Shown: positions 1-9,811 of the stretch, in pieces | How the letters are laid out: each line of letters opens with the position of its first letter | How positions within the stretch are numbered: position 1 is the first letter of the stretch | Origin: Robiginitomaculum sp. | Lineage (GTDB): Bacteria > Pseudomonadota > Alphaproteobacteria > Caulobacterales > Maricaulaceae | Reading direction: 5' to 3' | DNA length: 33,643 bases | Assembly: GCA_016763185.1 (NCBI GenBank) | Contig: JAESUG010000090.1 | Coordinates: 1-33,643 of the forward strand | Notes under the pieces: model-generated | Databases searched by the model: none | What the model saw: the letters and a program-made list of their open reading frames with translations, nothing else | What the model was told of the DNA's origin: nothing | Translations under genes and position numbers: made by a program

Positions 1-240
1 TAACGCTTTAATTTCTTCTTTGGGGCGCTTCCAGTTTTCAGTAGAAAAGCTAAATAGCGTTAAATGCTTGGTTCCTGATTGCGCCACATGGCCCACAACT
101 TTTCGTAACGTCTCAACCCCCGCTTGGTGACCAAAAATACGGGGTTTGCCTTGTGATTGCGCCCAACGGCCATTGCCGTCCATAACAATAGCAACATGTT
201 TTGGTAAAAAATTTACTGAGGTAGGAGTATCAACCACCAC
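1..240 (-). CDS. uppS: Undecaprenyl diphosphate synthase (isoprenyl transferase), N-terminal part; truncated by the window edge
   Basis: Minus-strand translation from a GTG near 240 reads [79 protein letters not shown]; the MDGNGRWA and FSTENWKRP motifs are diagnostic; open at the window edge. Confidence 0.93.
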   Translation of the reverse strand, partial: MVVDTPTSVNFLPKHVAIVMDGNGRWAQSQGKPRIFGHQAGVETLRKVVGHVAQSGTKHLTLFSFSTENWKRPKEEIKAL

Positions 241-244
241 GAAC

Positions 245-802
245 TTAAACCTGCATAATTTCTTCTTCTTTTGACCCAAGCGCTTGGTCAATATTCGAAA
301 TCTGTGCATCCGTTGCCGCTTGCACTTCCGCGCTCAAGCGTTTGTGCTCGTCTTCACTAATTTCGTTTTGTTTTTCCATGGTCTTTAGGGCTTCCATGCC
401 ATCACGGCGAACATTGCGCACTGCAATTTTGGCGCTTTCGGAGAAACGACCGGCTAATTTGGTCATCTCCACACGTCTTTCTTCGTTAAGCGGCGGAACT
501 GGAATGCGGATATTTTGTCCGTCAACGATTGGGTTAACCCCAAGATCAGCATTGCGAACCGCACGCTCGACCGCGCCAACCATGGTTTTGTCCCATACGG
601 ATATTGATAACATTCTAGGCTCTGGAACATTGACCGTTCCAACTTGAGCTAATGGCATGACCGCGCCATATGCATCGACAACAACACTATCAAGCATTGC
701 GGCATTTGCCCGACCGGTACGCAAACCTGAAAACTCATGTTTTAATGCTGAAAACGCACCATCCATCCGTCTTCGAATATCTTCAATATCATAGGATGCC
801 AT
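245..802 (-). CDS. frr: Ribosome recycling factor
   Basis: 185 aa ORF with RRF signature ([49 protein letters not shown]); located between pyrH and uppS as expected. Confidence 0.97.
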   Translation of the reverse strand: MASYDIEDIRRRMDGAFSALKHEFSGLRTGRANAAMLDSVVVDAYGAVMPLAQVGTVNVPEPRMLSISVWDKTMVGAVERAVRNADLGVNPIVDGQNIRIPVPPLNEERRVEMTKLAGRFSESAKIAVRNVRRDGMEALKTMEKQNEISEDEHKRLSAEVQAATDAQISNIDQALGSKEEEIMQV

Positions 803-813
803 GATGGTGCCTT

Positions 814-1563
814 TTACCCGTTTTTGTTGTTATCAATAATGGTGCATACACCGTTGCCAGTAAGCACATTTTGCAACGTACCGGAAACTTGATTGGAGTA
901 AACAATGATCGGAATATTATTATCACGCATCATCGCCACTGCTGATGCGTCCATGACCCGCAAATCATCTGCCAAAACCTTGCCATAACTAAGCCGGTCA
1001 TAGCGGCGTGCCGATGGATCCTTTTTCGGGTCCGCCGAATAGACGCCATCAACCTGGGTGCCTTTTAGCAAGGCATCGCACCCCATTTCCGCCGCCCGAA
1101 GCGCCGCGCCGGTGTCCGTGGTAAAAAATGGATTGCCCGTGCCTGCGGCAAAAATTACAATCCGGCCTCGTTCCATATGTCGAATGGCTCGGCGACGAAT
1201 ATAAGGCTCGCAAACCGACATCATCGGAATCGCAGATTGAACTCGGGTTTCAACCCCAGTCATTTCCAGCGCATTTTGCATGGCCAAAGCATTCATTACA
1301 GTGGCCAACATGCCCATATAGTCAGCAGTGGCCCGTTCCATGCCCTGTTCTGCTGCCGAAAGGCCACGAAAAATATTACCGCCACCTATAACCAGACAAA
1401 TTTGCACCCCACTCTTCATCGCGCTTGCGACTTCGTCTGCAATGGCCCGCACCGCCGTGTTATCGATGCCATAGGCCTGTCCGCCCATCAAAGATTCGCC
1501 AGACAATTTCAGCAAGACCCGGCCGAATTTCTGGTCCCCTTTGGGTTCCGGGGTTTGGTTCAT
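814..1563 (-). CDS. pyrH: UMP kinase
   Basis: [44 protein letters not shown] motifs; start placed at the internal Met ([11 protein letters not shown]) rather than the upstream Met of the 275 aa ORF. Confidence 0.95.
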   Translation of the reverse strand: MNQTPEPKGDQKFGRVLLKLSGESLMGGQAYGIDNTAVRAIADEVASAMKSGVQICLVIGGGNIFRGLSAAEQGMERATADYMGMLATVMNALAMQNALEMTGVETRVQSAIPMMSVCEPYIRRRAIRHMERGRIVIFAAGTGNPFFTTDTGAALRAAEMGCDALLKGTQVDGVYSADPKKDPSARRYDRLSYGKVLADDLRVMDASAVAMMRDNNIPIIVYSNQVSGTLQNVLTGNGVCTIIDNNKNG

Positions 1564-1654
1564 GCCAAAGTTCCTAATATATCGACTCACCTGAAAATAC
1601 CGTAGAACATTTAACAATGAAAGGGTACGCGGTTTTACCAATTACAAGCTAGCC

Positions 1655-1690
1655 AAAAAATTGAGCCAGTTTTGGGTACAAATGGCTCAG
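1655..1690 (-). terminator. Rho-independent terminator downstream of tsf
   Basis: Inverted repeat TGAGCCA (1662-1668) / TGGCTCA (1683-1689); on the minus strand followed by ATTTTTT (plus-strand aaaaaa 1655-1660). Confidence 0.7.
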
Positions 1691-1711
1691 TTTTAATTTA
1701 ACCAGTCATAG

Positions 1712-2638
1712 CTAGTTTTTTTGACCAACGGCAGCGACTTCTGCCGCAAAATCTTCTTCGACCTTCTCAATCCCCTCACCAATGGTAAGGCGAGCAAATG
1801 AGCTCAAAACAATCGGCGCACCCATCTTCTCAGCACTGGCCGCAATAAATTCTTCCACAGTCAGATCTGGGTTCATCACAAAAGCTTGCTTTAACAACAC
1901 CACTTCCGAGAAAAATTTGTCAATCCGGCCATTTACCATTTTTTCAATAATCGCTTCTGGCTTTCCTGACTCGCGAGCTTGTTCCACCAATACCGAACGC
2001 TCACGTTCAACATCCGCTGAATCTAAATCATCGACCGACAGCGACAACGGCGAAGTTGCTGCAATATGCATCGCAATTTTTCGACCAATTTCGTTCAACT
2101 GATCCGTATTGCCTGAGCTTTCTAGCCCGACTAAAACTCCAATGCGTCCCAAATTATCGGCCACGGCACCATGAACATACTTCGCAACAACACCTTGGTT
2201 CACCTGTAAGGCGGCAGCGCGGCGCAATGTCATATGTTCACCAATCGTCGAGATCAATTGGGTCAATGCATCCGATACCACCTCACCAGAACTCATTTTG
2301 GCAGCGGCGATTTGCTCCAAATTACCATTGCAAGCAACAGCAACCGCTGAAAGGTCTCGTGCAAAAGCTTGGAAATCAGAATTTCTGGAAACAAAGTCAG
2401 TTTCAGAATTCAGCTCAACCATCGCGGCAATATTTGCGTCACCAGCCAAAGCGATCAAACCCTCAGCCGCAATCCGTCCAGATTTCTTGGCGGCTTTCGA
2501 TAAGCCCTTAGCCCGCAACCAGTCAACGGCCTGTGTGACATCGCCATCACATTCCGACAGGGCCTTTTTGCAATCCATCATGCCTGCACCTGAAATATCG
2601 CGCAGCTCTTTAACCAACGCCGCAGTAATTATGGCCAT
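1712..2638 (-). CDS. tsf: Translation elongation factor Ts
   Basis: 308 aa; [25 protein letters not shown] and [10 protein letters not shown] motifs. Confidence 0.97.
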   Translation of the reverse strand: MAIITAALVKELRDISGAGMMDCKKALSECDGDVTQAVDWLRAKGLSKAAKKSGRIAAEGLIALAGDANIAAMVELNSETDFVSRNSDFQAFARDLSAVAVACNGNLEQIAAAKMSSGEVVSDALTQLISTIGEHMTLRRAAALQVNQGVVAKYVHGAVADNLGRIGVLVGLESSGNTDQLNEIGRKIAMHIAATSPLSLSVDDLDSADVERERSVLVEQARESGKPEAIIEKMVNGRIDKFFSEVVLLKQAFVMNPDLTVEEFIAASAEKMGAPIVLSSFARLTIGEGIEKVEEDFAAEVAAVGQKN

Positions 2639-2723
2639 AGGTTCATTCCTTTTACATGCTTGGTGCCGAAAGTTATTCCGTACACATTTTTAGGTTTATG
2701 CCAATAATTTCAGCAGTGGGAGC

Positions 2724-2750
2724 CGGCTAGGCAACTATACCTCCTAGCCG
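2724..2750 (-). other. Intercistronic stem-loop between rpsB and tsf
   Basis: 8-bp perfect inverted repeat CGGCTAGG/CCTAGCCG with 11-nt loop; no U-tract on either strand. Confidence 0.5.
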
Positions 2751-2764
2751 AAACCCATCAACAA

Positions 2765-3874
2765 TTAATCATCTGCTTTTGGTTTTGCTGTTTTGGCAGC
2801 TTTCTTGGCAGCTGCTGGTTTCTTAGTCGCAGCCGGTTTTTTGGCAACTGCTGGCTCTTTTTCCTTCTTCGCGGCTGGCTTTGGCTCTGCCTTGGTTGCC
2901 TTTGGTTTTACTTTAGCCGGTTCAGCTTTTGCCTTAGCCGCTTCAACTTTCACGGGTTTAGCTTTGACTGGTGTCGCTTTGGCCTCAACTTTGTCAGCTT
3001 TAGCGGGTTCAGGTTTTAGTTCAGCTTTAGCTGGCGTAACTTTTGGTTCAGCCTTCACGCTTGCGGCAGTTTCTACTGCGGGGGCTTCCACAACAGATGC
3101 GGCCTCCACTGCAATCACTGGCTCTGCCAATGCTGGCTCGACTGGATTTACAGCAGCGCCTGGGTCATGGCCCAAATCGGCTTGAGCATCGGCCATTCCG
3201 TCCAATGCGGCATCAGCAATCAATTCACAGTACAATGTGATGGCTCTTGCCGCGTCGTCATTACCTGGAACCGGGAAATCCGCGTCCGCTGGGTTCGAAT
3301 TGGTATCAATGATGGCTGCTACTGGAATGCCAAGTTTGCGCGCTTCGCCCAAAGCAATGGTTTCTTTCGTGGTATCAATTACAAAAAGAAGATCCGGAAT
3401 ACCGCCCATATCTTTAATGCCGCCAAGCGAACGTTCCAACTTGGTTTGTTCGCGAGTTAAGCCCATCAGTTCTTTTTTGGTAAGACCCGTATCAGCGCCA
3501 TCTGCTAATAGCTCTTCTAGTTTACGCAATCGGCTGATCGAATTGGAAATAGTTGCCCAATTGGTCATAGTGCCACCCAACCAACGGTGGTTTACGTAAT
3601 ACTGAGCACAACGCTTTGCCGCCAATTTCACGGGTTCCGAAGCTTGCCGTTTGGTTCCAACAAACAAAATCCGGCCGCCACGGGCCGCAACTTCACGGAC
3701 TTTCACCAAAACTTGGTGCAACAAAGGCACGGTTTGCGAAAGATCAATAATATGAATATTTGAGCGTACACCAAAAATGTACGGCTCCATTAGGGGATTC
3801 CAGCGATGTTTCTGATGACCAAAGTGAACGCCAGCTTCGAGAAGCTGCCGCATATTAATAGGGGGCAGTGCCAT
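2765..3874 (-). CDS. rpsB: 30S ribosomal protein S2 with a long low-complexity Lys/Ala/Pro C-terminal extension
   Basis: [91 protein letters not shown]; roughly the last 140 residues are AKAEPK/KKPAA-type sequence. Confidence 0.96.
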   Translation of the reverse strand: MALPPINMRQLLEAGVHFGHQKHRWNPLMEPYIFGVRSNIHIIDLSQTVPLLHQVLVKVREVAARGGRILFVGTKRQASEPVKLAAKRCAQYYVNHRWLGGTMTNWATISNSISRLRKLEELLADGADTGLTKKELMGLTREQTKLERSLGGIKDMGGIPDLLFVIDTTKETIALGEARKLGIPVAAIIDTNSNPADADFPVPGNDDAARAITLYCELIADAALDGMADAQADLGHDPGAAVNPVEPALAEPVIAVEAASVVEAPAVETAASVKAEPKVTPAKAELKPEPAKADKVEAKATPVKAKPVKVEAAKAKAEPAKVKPKATKAEPKPAAKKEKEPAVAKKPAATKKPAAAKKAAKTAKPKADD

Positions 3875-3987
3875 AGTCTATCCTTTTCCGGTTCGCCTCC
3901 GTGAAACCTGTTCCGCGGAATGCGGCACCGGATGGACAATAACAGGATAATCCCTGAAATGCCCGGATTCACGTGCGGGATGAGCGC

Positions 3988-4016
3988 CTTATAGAAAGCG
4001 TTTTTTACTTTGGCAA
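3988..4016 (-). promoter_or_regulatory. Predicted sigma70-type promoter for rpsB-tsf
   Basis: On the minus strand TTGCCA (plus 4011-4016), 17-nt spacer, TATAAG (plus 3988-3993); about 110 nt upstream of the rpsB start. Confidence 0.65.
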
Positions 4017-4048
4017 CCCTAATTCGTCCCTAATCTGTTCCAAATTTG

Positions 4049-7000
4049 TTAGTGAACCTTCTCAATTTCGGATACAGACTGAATACCGGGAACACCACGC
4101 AAAATAGATTGGGCCATTGAGCCAATAGGCCAACCGTCTCCAAGGTCAATCTCGACACGTCGACCATCGTTTAGAGAGGTAACAATTCGAAGTTTTCCTA
4201 AGTTTTTCGTATCTTTCTGTGGTAAGGCCCGTAAATAGTCATTAATTTCTTGTGCTGGCTTTGCATCGCGTAACTGCAAAATTAAGCCTTCTACTCGAAC
4301 AGCGGCAATATTGTCTAACGTATCCACATCTTCCAAAAACATTCGAATATCACCGGAGCGGTTTTCTGCTTTTACGCGCAATACTCGAATTTGGCCGGTT
4401 TCTAAGGCATCACGGTGTTGTGCCAACACCTCTGCACTCGCTAAAACCTCGAACTCGCCCTCTGGATCGGAAAAAGAAACATAGGCAAAACGTTTCCCAT
4501 TTCGGGTTGAAACTCGCTCTTGCCGTTTTCGAACGACACCGATCATTCGAAAAATGCTCCCGTCTTGATTGGCCCTTTCCAATACTTGACCGCTAAATAC
4601 GATATTCAATTTCTCAATGCGCTCCAACTGACCATCCAATGGGTGCCCAGATAGATAAAACCCAATGCTGGCGAGTTCTTGGTCCATGCTTTCTTCGTTC
4701 GACCAAGGTTCCAATTGTGGCAAAGGCGGTCTACCAAAATTCTTGCCCTCATCACCAAAAAGACTATCTTGGTTACTTACTTTGCTTTGTGCCGCAGAAA
4801 TACTTGCGGCCTGCATCAGCGATGAAGCCTCCAACGCATTGCGGCAATTTGGCTCGATGTCGCGAAAAGCCCCAGCTTTTGCCAGATTTTCAATGGCGCG
4901 TTTATTGATGAAGCTTGGGTCAACTCGATCGGCAAAATCATATAAATTTTTAAATTTTCCACCAGATTCGCGCACCTGCACCAAATGTTCCATGGCTTGC
5001 CCGCCAACATTTCTAATGGCGCCTAAGGCATAAAGGATACGCCCATCAGCAACAGAAAAATCGGCCATGCTTGAGTTTACATTCGGTGGTATTACCTCAA
5101 TTTTTAAAAACTTAGCTTCTTGAGCAAACAAGCTAAGTTTATCTGTATTGGCCATATCAAGGCTCATCGAAGCGGCCAAAAACTCCACTGGATAATGGGT
5201 TTTCAACCAAGCCGTTTGATAGGCAATCAGCGCATATGCTGCAGAGTGCGATTTGTTAAAGCCATACCCTGCAAATTTATCAACAATATCAAAAATTTCG
5301 TCGGCCCGTTTGGGGTTGACCCCATTTTTCACCGCACCATCAACAAATCTGGTGCGTTGGGCTTTCATTTCAGCTTTGATTTTTTTGCCCATTGCCCGGC
5401 GTAATAAATCAGCTTCGCCAAGCGAATAACCAGACAGAACTTGGGCAATTTTCATGACCTGTTCTTGGTAGATAATTACCCCATAGGTATCGGCAACCAA
5501 GGGGGTAATCATTTCATGCAGGTGAATGGGTTTTTTGCGGCCAAATTTACAGGCGACATAGTCAGGAATATTATCCATTGGACCGGGCCGATACAGCGCA
5601 ATGATCGCAATAATGTCCTCAAAACAATCCGGACCGGCTTTACGTAAAGTATCGCGCATGCCCGCGCTCTCCAATTGAAACACCCCAACGGTATCCGCAG
5701 CACGCAACATGGCGTAGGTAGCTTCGTCATCCAGCGGTAAAGCCTCTACATCCAACTCCACACCATTTTTTCGCAAAAACCCGACCGTCCGGTCGATTAC
5801 GGTTAATGTTTTTAATCCCAGAAAATCAAACTTTACCAAGCCTGCCTTTTCAACCCATTTCATGTTAAATTGGGTCGCTGGAATATCTGAACGATGATCC
5901 AAATAAAGCGGGGTCAACTCCACCAAAGGCCGATCGCCAATAACAACACCGGCGGCATGGGTTGAGGCATTTCGGATTAACCCCTCAAGCTGATTGGCGG
6001 TGTGCAACAATGTTGCGACATCTTCATCTTCATCACGAGCTTGTTGTAATCCTGGTTCTTGTTGGATGGCTTGGGTAAGTGATACCGGGTCGGCCGGGTT
6101 ATTGGGTACCATTTTAGCAAGACGGTCAACTTGCCCCAAGGGCAATTGCATCACCCGGCCAACATCACGCAACGCAGCGCGTGGCTGTAACGTACCAAAG
6201 GTAATGATTTGCGCGACCCGGTCATAGCCGTATTTTTGTTTCACGTATTCGATTACCTCGCCGCGACGTTCTTGACAAAAATCAATATCAAAGTCAGGCA
6301 TCGAAACCCGTTCTGGATTTAAGAACCGCTCAAACAGCAACCCAAATCGAATGGGATCCAACCCGGTAATGGTCAACGCCCAAGCAACAACCGAACCAGC
6401 GCCAGAGCCCCTGCCCGGCCCCACGGGTATCCCTTGCTCGTTCGCCCAATGAATGAAATCGGCAACAATTAGGAAATACCCAGGAAACCCCATTTGCTCG
6501 ATCATTTGTAATTCGAACTCTAAGCGCTCCACATAGTCTTGTTTTGGGACCGCCAATTGGGTGTTTTGAAATCGCTTTTGCAAACCCTCACGGGCGCGCA
6601 ATGCTAGGTCTTGGGCTTCGCTTAAGCCTTTTTCACTGGTAAATTTTGGTAAAATTGGATCACGGGTACGCGGTCGATAACTACATCTTCGTGCAATCTC
6701 AATCGTGTTTTCCAACGCCTCCGGCAGATCAGCAAATAAAGTTGCCATCTCATCCGAACGGGTAAAGTAATGCCTCGGCGTTACTTTACGACGCTCGTTC
6801 ACCGATAAATAGGTGCTTTCAGAAATACACAATAACGCATCATGCGCTTGATAATTTTCCGGTTGCTCAAAGAAAGGTTGCTGGGTGGCAACAATGCCAA
6901 CCTCGGCGGCATAAGCCCAGTCAACCAAAACAGTTTCTGCTTTGTGTTCATCGGCTAATCCATGTCGTTGTAGCTCGACATAAAGTCGGTCTCCAAAGCC

Positions 7001-7513
7001 GTCATGAAGCTGTGATAACAAACGCGTAGCATGTTCCACTTGGTCATTGACGATCAGCTTATTCACGCAGCCTTCCGGCCCTCCGGTCAGCGCAATAATA
7101 CCCTCACTCAGCGCTAAAACAGTGGAGATATCGACGCATGGCACGGCTGCCGGGTCTCTTTCCAGCCAAATCGTGCTGGCCAATTGCAATAGATTTAGAT
7201 AGCCCTGCTCGGTACTGGCCAACAGCGCCAAATTACCATCTGGCTCTCGTGGGTTCCCCGTAGAAGTTTTTTCAAGATGGACGGCCAAGGTCAAACCGAT
7301 AATGGGCTGTATGCCGGCTTTGGCCATTACTTCGGAAAATTCCAACGCCCCGAACATATTATTGGTATCGGTAAGGGCGATGGCGGGCATTGCGGCACGA
7401 GCGCAAATATCCCTTAGTTTTTCAATTTGAACTGCGCCTTCAAGAATGGAATAGGCTGAATGGCTTCGTAGGTGAATGAAAGGCTTTGTCGCCGATCTTC
7501 CTTTGTTCGCCAT
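4049..7513 (-). CDS. dnaE: DNA polymerase III subunit alpha
   Basis: 1154 aa; PHP-like N-terminus (FIHLRSHSAYSILEGA), GPGRGSGAGSVVAWALTITGLDPIRFGLLFERFLNPERVSMPDFDIDFCQERRGEVI, HAAGVVIGDRP, QEQVMKIAQVLSGYSLGEADLLRRAMGKK. Confidence 0.98.
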   Translation of the reverse strand: MANKGRSATKPFIHLRSHSAYSILEGAVQIEKLRDICARAAMPAIALTDTNNMFGALEFSEVMAKAGIQPIIGLTLAVHLEKTSTGNPREPDGNLALLASTEQGYLNLLQLASTIWLERDPAAVPCVDISTVLALSEGIIALTGGPEGCVNKLIVNDQVEHATRLLSQLHDGFGDRLYVELQRHGLADEHKAETVLVDWAYAAEVGIVATQQPFFEQPENYQAHDALLCISESTYLSVNERRKVTPRHYFTRSDEMATLFADLPEALENTIEIARRCSYRPRTRDPILPKFTSEKGLSEAQDLALRAREGLQKRFQNTQLAVPKQDYVERLEFELQMIEQMGFPGYFLIVADFIHWANEQGIPVGPGRGSGAGSVVAWALTITGLDPIRFGLLFERFLNPERVSMPDFDIDFCQERRGEVIEYVKQKYGYDRVAQIITFGTLQPRAALRDVGRVMQLPLGQVDRLAKMVPNNPADPVSLTQAIQQEPGLQQARDEDEDVATLLHTANQLEGLIRNASTHAAGVVIGDRPLVELTPLYLDHRSDIPATQFNMKWVEKAGLVKFDFLGLKTLTVIDRTVGFLRKNGVELDVEALPLDDEATYAMLRAADTVGVFQLESAGMRDTLRKAGPDCFEDIIAIIALYRPGPMDNIPDYVACKFGRKKPIHLHEMITPLVADTYGVIIYQEQVMKIAQVLSGYSLGEADLLRRAMGKKIKAEMKAQRTRFVDGAVKNGVNPKRADEIFDIVDKFAGYGFNKSHSAAYALIAYQTAWLKTHYPVEFLAASMSLDMANTDKLSLFAQEAKFLKIEVIPPNVNSSMADFSVADGRILYALGAIRNVGGQAMEHLVQVRESGGKFKNLYDFADRVDPSFINKRAIENLAKAGAFRDIEPNCRNALEASSLMQAASISAAQSKVSNQDSLFGDEGKNFGRPPLPQLEPWSNEESMDQELASIGFYLSGHPLDGQLERIEKLNIVFSGQVLERANQDGSIFRMIGVVRKRQERVSTRNGKRFAYVSFSDPEGEFEVLASAEVLAQHRDALETGQIRVLRVKAENRSGDIRMFLEDVDTLDNIAAVRVEGLILQLRDAKPAQEINDYLRALPQKDTKNLGKLRIVTSLNDGRRVEIDLGDGWPIGSMAQSILRGVPGIQSVSEIEKVH

Positions 7514-7583
7514 AACAAGCCCCTGTTATTTAGTTGATGGATTTCAAATTTGCCACAATCGTATGGCTGTTCTATCCAACAAA

Positions 7584-7676
7584 TCAACCACCCAGAACCA
7601 TTGACCATGCACCAATCATCATAATGAAACCAGCCAAAACCGATAATGCTGCAAGCTCTCTTACTATATCTCTCAT
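7584..7676 (-). CDS. Candidate 30-aa SOS-induced single-pass membrane peptide, SidA-like cell-division inhibitor (not in the ORF track)
   Basis: Minus-strand ORF ATG (7676) to TGA (7584): MRDIVRELAALSVLAGFIMMIGAWSMVLGG. Purine-rich Shine-Dalgarno GGGAGAAAGAAA just upstream of ATG; LexA box and promoter upstream; position immediately 5' of dnaE. Confidence 0.75.
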   Translation of the reverse strand: MRDIVRELAALSVLAGFIMMIGAWSMVLGG

Positions 7677-7706
7677 TTTCTTTCTCCCTATATGTTCACG
7701 AGTTAT

Positions 7707-7721
7707 GTTCGTGATTTGTTC
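7707..7721 (-). promoter_or_regulatory. LexA (SOS) box, alphaproteobacterial GTTC-N7-GTTC type
   Basis: Exact GTTCGTGATTTGTTC on the plus strand (GAACAAATCACGAAC on the minus), directly downstream of the predicted -10 and 30 nt upstream of the small ORF start. Confidence 0.8.
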
Positions 7722-7726
7722 TTATA

Positions 7727-7756
7727 GCTATATTCCCTTTTTGTTCTTATTGTCAA
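7727..7756 (-). promoter_or_regulatory. Predicted sigma70 promoter for the SOS small ORF (and possibly dnaE)
   Basis: Minus-strand TTGACA (plus 7751-7756), 18-nt spacer, TATAGC (plus 7727-7732). Confidence 0.65.
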
Positions 7757-7788
7757 GCCTGTTTTTCATATGACTGCAAAATAACGAG

Positions 7789-8496
7789 CTAAGCTCGGTC
7801 TGAACCTTGTTCGACAGCTAATCCACCGGACATGTGCAACACCCGGTCCATATAGGAAGTTAGCGCCATATTGTGGGTTGCCACCAATGCGGCGACCCCT
7901 TCAATGCGAACCAGATCAAACAAGCTTTGAAACACCGTCGCTGCAGTGTTTGGATCCAAATTCCCGGTTGGCTCGTCCGCCAGTAAAACAGCCGGCTTGT
8001 TCGCCAAAGCACGAGCGATTGCCACCCGTTGCTGTTCGCCGCCAGACAGTTGCGCGGGTTGATGCAAAACCCGGTTGGCCAACCCCATCACATCAAGTAA
8101 CCGCACGGCCTCATAGCGTGCGGTTTTTTGCGCCACGCCTTCGATAAGAAGTGGCATCGCCACATTATCCAGCGCCGAGAACTCTGGAAGCAAATGATGA
8201 AATTGATAAACAAACCCGATCATGTTGCGGCGAATACGGGTGCGCGTTTTGTCGGGCAGGCTGAGGCACTCTTTGCCGCCAAGCCACACTTTTCCCGATT
8301 TTGGTTGTTCCAGTAAACCTGCCGCATGTAGCAGGGTTGATTTACCCGAACCAGATGGCCCCAATAACCCAACAATTTCCCCCGCATGCACATCCAAATT
8401 CACGCCGCGCAACACATGCAAGGTTTCGGCATCAGTGACAAAGCTTTGGGAAAGGCTCTCAATTCGTAAAATAGGATTTTGCGAATAATTATTCAT
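7789..8496 (-). CDS. lolD: Lipoprotein-releasing system ATP-binding protein LolD
   Basis: ABC ATPase: [21 protein letters not shown] (Walker A), [32 protein letters not shown] (signature and Walker B); adjacent to a LolC/E permease. Start taken at MNNYSQNP. Confidence 0.92.
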   Translation of the reverse strand: MNNYSQNPILRIESLSQSFVTDAETLHVLRGVNLDVHAGEIVGLLGPSGSGKSTLLHAAGLLEQPKSGKVWLGGKECLSLPDKTRTRIRRNMIGFVYQFHHLLPEFSALDNVAMPLLIEGVAQKTARYEAVRLLDVMGLANRVLHQPAQLSGGEQQRVAIARALANKPAVLLADEPTGNLDPNTAATVFQSLFDLVRIEGVAALVATHNMALTSYMDRVLHMSGGLAVEQGSDRA

Positions 8497-9811
8497 AGCG
8501 CAAAGCCTCAACCGGATCGAGGGTGGAGGCGCGCCAAGACGGGTACAAAGTCACTAAAATCGAAGCGCCAAACCCAAAGGCAGCAATCACCGCAACTTCC
8601 GACCAATCAACGACGGCAGGCAATCTGGACAAGCCATATACGTCTTCATCGAACAGCAATGTACCGGGTGAAAATAACCCAAACACCCATTGTACAAAAT
8701 CTTGAATAGGCTCAATAAACCACGCAAATAATACGCCCAGAATTATGCCAAATAGCGTCCCAAATCCCCCAATTGCCGCGCCAACCATCACAAAAACCCG
8801 CATCATTGCGCCGCGGCTGGCCCCCATTGTGCGTAAAATGGCGATATCTTTACCCTTGTTTTTGACCAGCATCACCAAGCCTGAAATAATATTCAACGCG
8901 GCAATCAACACCACCAGCATTAAAATCAGACGCATCATCGTGCGTTCGATTTGCAATGCGGAGACGAAACTACGGTTTTGATCCAACCAGTCTTCCATAA
9001 ACACCGGTATACCGGCGGCATCGCGCACCAGCCCCTTTAACACCGGCGTATCAAACGGTTTATCTACCCGCAGTTCAATAAAATCGGGTTTGCCCTGTTT
9101 TTTGAAAAATAAATCAGCTTGTGACAACGGCATATAGACAAAGTGCTGATCACGATCGACAGCTCCCATCTTGAATATTGCCCCAACCCGATAGGTTTTT
9201 CGCACAGGCCTGCTGCCAAACGGGGTCATGGTCCCGCCGGAAAAGCTCAAAAAAGTAAGATCATCACCGACTTGCACCCCAAATTTTCGAGCCATTACTG
9301 CACCGATAACCACTTGATCGCCACCATGGCGCCCCACCCCAAATTCGTCCAACGAGCCAGAGGTAATTTTTGAGGTTAACAGATCTAATGATTGGATGGC
9401 TTCGGGTTCAATCCCAAAAACCAACGCCAAATCACCGTCTGAGTTTAACGCAGAAATCGCAGCAGCATTTCCAAAAATCATCGTTCGGGCGCTGTTAACG
9501 CCCGGCACCTGCAACACGCGCTGACGCAAAGGCTCTATTTCTTCAACTTCTAATTGGTTGGAATAAATAAAAATATGGCCACTGGCTCCGGTCATAATCT
9601 CGATGACTTTGGCGGTGTATCCGTTCATCACTGACATCACGACAATCAACACCATGACGGCGAGCATAATCCCGAAAAACGAAATGATGGTAATCAGCGA
9701 AGCGCCACCATCAGAACGCCTAGAGCGCAAATACCGTGTGGCCAATGTCCGTTCAAACAGTGACAACGGCAATGCACCTCGACCCGGATTTTGCACTCGC
9801 TCATTCATCAA
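8489..9811 (-). CDS. lolC: Lipoprotein-releasing ABC transporter permease, LolC/LolE family
   Basis: [48 protein letters not shown]-terminus and C-terminal MacB/FtsX-type TM segments; overlaps lolD. Confidence 0.9.
   Translation of the reverse strand: MMNERVQNPGRGALPLSLFERTLATRYLRSRRSDGGASLITIISFFGIMLAVMVLIVVMSVMNGYTAKVIEIMTGASGHIFIYSNQLEVEEIEPLRQRVLQVPGVNSARTMIFGNAAAISALNSDGDLALVFGIEPEAIQSLDLLTSKITSGSLDEFGVGRHGGDQVVIGAVMARKFGVQVGDDLTFLSFSGGTMTPFGSRPVRKTYRVGAIFKMGAVDRDQHFVYMPLSQADLFFKKQGKPDFIELRVDKPFDTPVLKGLVRDAAGIPVFMEDWLDQNRSFVSALQIERTMMRLILMLVVLIAALNIISGLVMLVKNKGKDIAILRTMGASRGAMMRVFVMVGAAIGGFGTLFGIILGVLFAWFIEPIQDFVQWVFGLFSPGTLLFDEDVYGLSRLPAVVDWSEVAVIAAFGFGASILVTLYPSWRASTLDPVEALRYE

Noticed and set aside
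2793-3185. 130-aa plus-strand Ala/Gly/Phe-rich ORF opposite rpsB
   Set aside because: It is the antisense image of the Lys/Ala/Pro-rich S2 tail; no independent support.
3790-3972. 60-aa minus-strand ORF overlapping the rpsB start and leader
   Set aside because: Out of frame with rpsB and covers the structured leader; more likely a chance ORF than a leader peptide.
7534-7773. 79-aa plus-strand ORF in the lolD-dnaE gap
   Set aside because: It is antisense to the minus-strand small ORF, promoter and LexA box, and has no recognisable domain. The minus-strand reading has the RBS and regulatory signals.
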